From positions 1 to 64,000 of the forward strand of contig CANRJC010000006.1 of assembly GCA_947630795.1 (NCBI GenBank): 64,000 nt of DNA. Reading direction: 5' to 3'. Below are positions 60,454-64,000 of this stretch, piece by piece (the first letter of the stretch is position 1; each line of letters begins with the position of its first letter). Source of the DNA: an uncultured Phascolarctobacterium sp. GTDB taxonomy: Bacteria; Bacillota; Negativicutes; Acidaminococcales; Acidaminococcaceae. The notes under the pieces were generated by a model. It saw only the letters and a program-made list of their open reading frames with translations. It was not told the DNA's origin and did not search any database. The translations under genes were made by a program, and so were the position numbers.

Positions 60454-60660
60454 ATGGGCAGCACCTCTTGGATCGACAAAATGAGCCATGACACCACCGG
60501 CTCCATGATCTGGTTCATCCTGCTGGCGGTGGCGGCCAGAGGTCTCTACATCATGATCGAGCGCAAGGATTACAGCATCGCTTTCTGTTTCACTGCCGTT
60601 TTATGCTTCTCTATCTACATGGTGCTGGTATCCTTAGGTTTCCTCCCCGCCCCCGAGTGA
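60454..60660 (+). CDS. Small membrane protein of unknown function
   Basis: This 68-residue protein is unrecognised. It has two hydrophobic helices (about 17-34, SMIWFILLAVAARGLYIM, and 43-62, FCFTAVLCFSIYMVLVSLGF) joined by a short basic loop (IERKDY). AAAGGAAG precedes the ATG. No promoter is evident between tRNA-Phe and this gene, so it is probably read through from the tRNA operon and ended by the terminator at 60706. The clean ribosome site and terminator support a real gene. Confidence 0.75.
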   Translation: MGSTSWIDKMSHDTTGSMIWFILLAVAARGLYIMIERKDYSIAFCFTAVLCFSIYMVLVSLGFLPAPE

Positions 60661-60705
60661 AGCAAAGTCCCTTCGTTTTCAAAAAGATCTCACGCAAAAA
60701 AATTC

Positions 60706-60747
60706 GACAGCCCGAACTGTTCGACAGTCAGGCTGTCTTTTTCTTTT
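60706..60747. terminator. Bidirectional intrinsic terminator
   Basis: GACAGCC, an 18-base loop with its own small stem, GGCTGTC, then TTTTTCTTTTT on the plus strand. The minus strand has GAATTTTTTT. It ends both the tRNA operon and the minus-strand gene at 60748. Confidence 0.85.
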
Positions 60748-61044
60748 TCAACCGAGGCCGTTGAGGCGGCAAAGATCATCATAGATCAGCTCGGCCAATT
60801 TTTTTGCGGTAGCAGAGCCCACCGGGCAGAGGCCGCTCTCTCCCAGCAACTGCTCTAAGATCTTTTTATTGCAAAGAGCGCAGCAACAGGGCCGCACCGT
60901 TTCTGTTATCAAAAAAGCACAGGCGGTCAGTTCTGCCTCTTTCCCCTCCCTCATAAGGCCGTCGTTTTCAGCCAAAGTCTTAAAAGGCGCCAACCGCGGG
61001 GCCAAAGCTTTGGCCAAAAGAGCGATGAGGTCTGTATTTTCCAT
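60748..61044 (-). CDS. Cysteine-rich hypothetical protein
   Basis: This 98-residue protein is unrecognised. It is mostly helical, with a compact cysteine cluster RPCCCALCNKK near 53-62 plus Cys43 and two later cysteines (Cys73, Cys91). This could bind zinc or an iron-sulfur cluster, though no standard motif fits. It starts three bases after the stop of the 148-residue gene and shares its promoter. The ribosome site is weak, which lowers confidence in the start. Confidence 0.65.
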   Translation of the reverse strand: MENTDLIALLAKALAPRLAPFKTLAENDGLMREGKEAELTACAFLITETVRPCCCALCNKKILEQLLGESGLCPVGSATAKKLAELIYDDLCRLNGLG

Positions 61045-61047
61045 ATT

Positions 61048-61494
61048 TTAGCGCATGTTCTCGATGAAATCTTCGAAAGCGTTGATCAGGACCGGGTGCC
61101 CCGTCACTTTAAGATCTAAGAGATAAGTGCCGTAAGATTCGTAAGGCTGCTCGGCCATCTCCATCTTCAGCCCTTCCAGCACGTATTGATCCATCATCTT
61201 TAAGATGAAGCGGTTCACCTCGGCGGTGCCCGGCTTCACATTGAGAGGGATGATGCGGGTCTCGGCTTCGTATTTTTCCACCGTCACCTTCCAACCTCCC
61301 GGCACCGGCGGCAGACGAGTGGCCTTGATGAGATAATTATCGGGAGAAAAGCCCACGTAAGCGTCCATTTTGTTGTAGAGCTTGGCCTTTTTCAAAGGAT
61401 AGCCGTTTTCGTTCCCCCATTTTACGATGTAGTCGCTGACTTCATTATTGTGGATGACGCTGGGAAAGGTGGTCTCCGCTAAGATCTCGCTCAT
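61048..61494 (-). CDS. Hypothetical protein of 148 residues
   Basis: This is an unrecognised soluble alpha/beta protein with no signal peptide or membrane helix. It shows strand-rich stretches (YLIKATRLPPVPGGWKVTVEKYEAETRIIPLN's GGWKVTVEKYE and RIIPLNV) and a C-terminal helical half ending LINAFEDFIENM. A perfect AAGGAGG lies eight bases upstream of the ATG and a near-consensus promoter lies 100 bases upstream, so it is surely expressed. It is the first gene of a two-gene operon with the cysteine-rich protein. Confidence 0.8.
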   Translation of the reverse strand: MSEILAETTFPSVIHNNEVSDYIVKWGNENGYPLKKAKLYNKMDAYVGFSPDNYLIKATRLPPVPGGWKVTVEKYEAETRIIPLNVKPGTAEVNRFILKMMDQYVLEGLKMEMAEQPYESYGTYLLDLKVTGHPVLINAFEDFIENMR

Positions 61495-61594
61495 ATTCCT
61501 TCCTCCTTATACTTAGTCTTTTGTGCTTTTTATAGATCGAACTTTCTTTTTTCTGTGAGAGTTTTGCGATGGTCTCTCGGCTCTTGCTGCTTTT

Positions 61595-61623
61595 ATTTTA
61601 CTCCAAGCGGGGAACTATTTCAA
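61595..61623 (-). promoter_or_regulatory. Predicted sigma-A promoter of the 148-residue gene
   Basis: Minus strand TTGAAA, 17-base spacer, TAAAAT. Confidence 0.7.
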
Positions 61624-61836
61624 TAAAAAAGGCGCTCTTCGCGCGCGAGAGACAGACAGAGCAAAGTGAGCTTAAAAAATTGAGCTTCGTCGATATGTAT
61701 GAGAGCTTGCGTCGCTGTGTTTTTTGAAAAGCGGGTGACGCCGGCGTCATTTTATCTTATCAAAATGACTTGTCGAATTTTTTTGAGCGATCGTCAGATC
61801 CGGTCGAGCCGATAGGTTTCCCTTCAAGAAGCTTTC

Positions 61837-61865
61837 TTGCGCCGCTTCCCGCGTAGTGCTATAAT
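61837..61865 (+). promoter_or_regulatory. Predicted sigma-A promoter of nadE
   Basis: TTGCGC at 61837-61842, 17-base spacer, TATAAT at 61860-61865. Confidence 0.75.
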
Positions 61866-61978
61866 CGTTTTATAAAGTTTTAAGGGCGCAGCGCTCTGCT
61901 TTTTTAAAAAGAGCGACATTGCGAGCGCCTGTATGCAAAAGAAAGACTTCGCCGTTTTTTCAGGGAGATGTGAGCTCC

Positions 61979-63880
61979 GTGTCCGTCAAAATTTTTTGCG
62001 GCCAAATGGACGTAGTGCCCGGCCGCCCCGATCTCAATTTTAATATGATGCGTCTTCTTGCGGCTGCCGCTCGGGAGGAAGGGGCGGATATTTTAGTTCT
62101 GCCGGAGCTGTGCCTGCCCGGTTATCTCATCGGCGACGTGTGGGAGCAGCAGAGCTTCATCGACGACTGTCTCTATTACACTCGACAACTGGCCGCCGAG
62201 GCCCGAGGCTTGGTGCTCATCTTCGGCAGCGTGGCTCAGGAAAAAAACAAACGTCACGAGGACGGCCGCCCCCGCAAATACAACGCCGCCTTCGTCTGTC
62301 AAGACGGCCGGCTGCTGCAGGGGCATTTGGGCCGCAACTTTTTCATCAAGACCTGCCTGCCCAACTATCGGGAATTCGACGATGCCCGGCACTTTTACAG
62401 CTTGCAGAAATTGTGTGCGGAAGAAGAAAGCAGCGTTGAAGATACTCTGCAGCCCCTCAGACTGAAGATCAAAGGAGAAGAAGTGCGCATCGGCCTGCTT
62501 CTGTGCGAAGACGGCTGGACGGAGAACTATCACCTGAACGTGCCCCGCCTTTTGGCGCAGCACGGGGCTCAGCTCCTCATCAATCTTTCCGCTTCTCCCT
62601 ATTCTTTGGGCAAGAACCGCAAGCGGCACCGCCTCTTCGGCGCTCAGGCCGAAGAGTGCGGCGTGCCTCTCGTTTACGTGAACAACGTGGGCAGCCAAAA
62701 TAACGGCAAAGACATCTTCACCTACGACGGCTGCACCTCCGCTTATGCCGCCGACGGCACTTTGAAGGCCAGCGCCCCCATGTATGCCGCCACCGTGCTG
62801 CGCCTCGACTGGGAGCCGGCCGCTCGTTTTATCGACAGCCCCCAGGGCATCACGCCCCCGCCCCGCGAGACGGAAGCGATCTTTCAAGCTCTGCAATACG
62901 GCAGCAGCCTCTTTTTAAAACAATGCGGCATCAAAAAGATGACCGTGGGCCTCTCCGGCGGCATCGATTCGGCCGTGGCCGCCGCTCTCTATTGTCACAT
63001 TTTGGGGTCGGAGAATGTTCTGCTGCTGAATCTTCCTTCTATGTACAATTCTGAGCTCACTCGCTCTCTTGCCGCCGAGGTCGCCGAAAATTTGGGAGCG
63101 AATTACGCTGTGCTGCCTATCGGTGAAAGTTTCAGCCACACCGTCAAGCAGCTCAAAGAGACGGAGATCTGCGATCTATCCTGCGGTAAAACTTTTCATC
63201 TTGAGCCCGCTCCCTTGGTCTTGGAAAATATCCAAGCTCGCGACCGAGGCGCCCGCCTCATCGCCGGGGCTGCCGCCGCCTTCGGCGGCGCTTTCAGCTG
63301 CAACTCCAACAAGGCAGAGATCAGCGTAGGCTACGCCACTTTTTACGGCGACATCTGCGGAGCGCTGGCTGTCTTAGGCGACATCTGGAAGCATCAAGTC
63401 TACGCCTTGGGCCGCTGCCTGAACGAAAAAGTGTACGGCAAAGAAGTGATACCCGAACAAATTTTTACCATCCGACCCAGCGCCGAATTGAGCAGCGCTC
63501 AGACCGTGGGCACCGGCGGCGACCCCCTCATCTATCCCTATCACGATCATTTATTGCAAGCTTTCGTGGAAAATTGGCACAAAAGCACGCCTTTGGAGAT
63601 TGCCCGCCTCTATGCAAAGGGGGCGGAAGCGCTGGCAGAGGAATTGAAGTGCGACCCTCAGGTCATCAAAGAAATTTTCGACGGACCCGCTGCCTTCTTC
63701 GCCGACTTGGAACGCTGGTGGAAACTTTTTTCCGGTTTCGCCGTAGCCAAACGCATCCAAGCCCCGCCCATCGTGGCCATCAGCAAGCGAGCCTTCGGCT
63801 ACGACCACCGAGAAGCTCAACTTACGCCCTATTTTTCGCGAGAATATTTGGCCTTGAAAGAAAAATTGCTGGGGCGATGA
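61979..63880 (+). CDS. nadE: NAD+ synthetase, glutamine-hydrolysing
   Basis: This two-domain enzyme amidates nicotinate adenine dinucleotide with ammonia from glutamine. The 633-residue protein has an N-terminal nitrilase-fold glutaminase with Glu43 (LVLPELCLPGYL), Lys124 (FIKTCLPNYREFDDARHF) and Cys176 (LLCEDGW). The synthetase domain has the ATP loop VGLSGGIDSAVAAAL (326-331) and AELSSAQTVG. The GTG at 61979 is preferred, with GGGAG eleven bases upstream; a TTG 60 bases earlier is the alternative. It has its own promoter and terminator. Confidence 0.95.
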   Translation: MSVKIFCGQMDVVPGRPDLNFNMMRLLAAAAREEGADILVLPELCLPGYLIGDVWEQQSFIDDCLYYTRQLAAEARGLVLIFGSVAQEKNKRHEDGRPRKYNAAFVCQDGRLLQGHLGRNFFIKTCLPNYREFDDARHFYSLQKLCAEEESSVEDTLQPLRLKIKGEEVRIGLLLCEDGWTENYHLNVPRLLAQHGAQLLINLSASPYSLGKNRKRHRLFGAQAEECGVPLVYVNNVGSQNNGKDIFTYDGCTSAYAADGTLKASAPMYAATVLRLDWEPAARFIDSPQGITPPPRETEAIFQALQYGSSLFLKQCGIKKMTVGLSGGIDSAVAAALYCHILGSENVLLLNLPSMYNSELTRSLAAEVAENLGANYAVLPIGESFSHTVKQLKETEICDLSCGKTFHLEPAPLVLENIQARDRGARLIAGAAAAFGGAFSCNSNKAEISVGYATFYGDICGALAVLGDIWKHQVYALGRCLNEKVYGKEVIPEQIFTIRPSAELSSAQTVGTGGDPLIYPYHDHLLQAFVENWHKSTPLEIARLYAKGAEALAEELKCDPQVIKEIFDGPAAFFADLERWWKLFSGFAVAKRIQAPPIVAISKRAFGYDHREAQLTPYFSREYLALKEKLLGR

Positions 63881-63898
63881 CCTTTTCGAAAATGAACT

Positions 63899-63964
63899 CA
63901 CCTCCGTCGACAGCCGGACTTTTCAGCGAGTCCTCGCCGTCGCGGAGGTGTTTTGTTTTTTCTT
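63899..63964 (+). terminator. Intrinsic terminator of nadE
   Basis: CACCTCCG and CGGAGGTG close an extended hairpin around GTCGACAGCC and GTCCTCGCCG segments, followed by TTTTGTTTTTTC. Confidence 0.85.
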
Positions 63965-64000
63965 TCATACCTTATATTGTATTGCGAAGTCGAGCGGAGA

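Larger units (their letters stand above)
61495..61978. other. Intergenic region with divergent promoters
   Basis: 484 bases between divergent genes. It holds the promoters at 61595-61623 (minus) and 61837-61865 (plus). Between them are TGACGCCGGCGTCA and TCATTTT/CAAAATGA palindromes (61735-61772) and single copies of the TTTTTnAAAAnnGCG word found in the 50-bp array. No gene seen. Confidence 0.55.

Overview
The window comes from a diderm Firmicute, most likely class Negativicutes. The reasons are a Gram-positive type PolC, a T-box leader, and the classical Firmicute block frr-uppS-cdsA-dxr-rseP-ispG-proS-polC, combined with outer-membrane genes (a TamB-like AsmA/DUF490 giant, BamA with POTRA domains and a C-terminal barrel ending in Phe). 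Most genes lie on the minus strand. Base composition is moderately GC-rich, except for an AT-rich sugar-nucleotide island at about 39.4-44.1 kb.

Layout. 0-4 kb: a probable IS200/IS605 right end, then the prmA-rsmE-mtaB-HIT operon. 4-5.3 kb: ilvA on the plus strand with a near-consensus promoter, followed by a candidate small RNA. 5.7-12.6 kb: a complete trpEGDCFBA operon behind a tryptophan-type T-box leader. 12.8-15.5 kb: a WYL regulator and a MntA/HepT toxin-antitoxin pair bracketed by two nearly identical 40-bp hairpins. 15.5-17.5 kb: transketolase. 17.5-27 kb: polC (missing its inserted exonuclease domain), mgtC-like, proS, ispG, rseP, dxr. 27-29.7 kb: an AbiEi/AbiEii cassette in the opposite orientation, flanked on both sides by degenerate 35-bp tandem repeats; it splits dxr from cdsA. 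29.7-36.7 kb: cdsA, uppS, ferredoxin, a PASTA-like small protein, frr, pyrH, then a folate block (folK open into pyrH, folP, folE2, a PTPS-III type FolB substitute) and trmL. 36.8-37.9 kb: a secreted glucosaminidase-type hydrolase. 38.3-43.7 kb: dTDP-3-amino-3,6-dideoxyhexose pathway genes and a glycosyltransferase. 44.1-53.8 kb: an outer-membrane biogenesis block (tamB, a sigma-70 family factor, a single-pass membrane protein, bamA, an unrecognised barrel-like protein). 54-59 kb: tRNA-Leu, lytic transglycosylase, coaE, mutM, polA. 59.5-60.3 kb: a 50-bp tandem repeat and a five-tRNA operon (Lys, Glu, Val, Asp, Phe). 60.4-64 kb: small hypothetical genes and glutamine-dependent NAD synthetase.

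How it fits together. The folate genes form a short route: FolE2 makes dihydroneopterin triphosphate, the PTPS-III enzyme bypasses FolB, then FolK and FolP follow. They feed into pyrH-frr, where Firmicutes usually carry rpsB-tsf. TamB, BamA and the barrel-like protein form an envelope assembly set that appears to carry its own sigma factor and a candidate membrane regulator. BamA has an unusual repeat-bearing N-terminal extension (VYVIG and QIMT motifs) that I cannot assign to any known domain. Neither DNA polymerase in the window shows a usable 3'-5' proofreading site. Both toxin-antitoxin modules sit in otherwise conserved housekeeping regions and are framed by repeats.

All assignments are by eye from motifs, lengths and gene order. 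No database search was possible.
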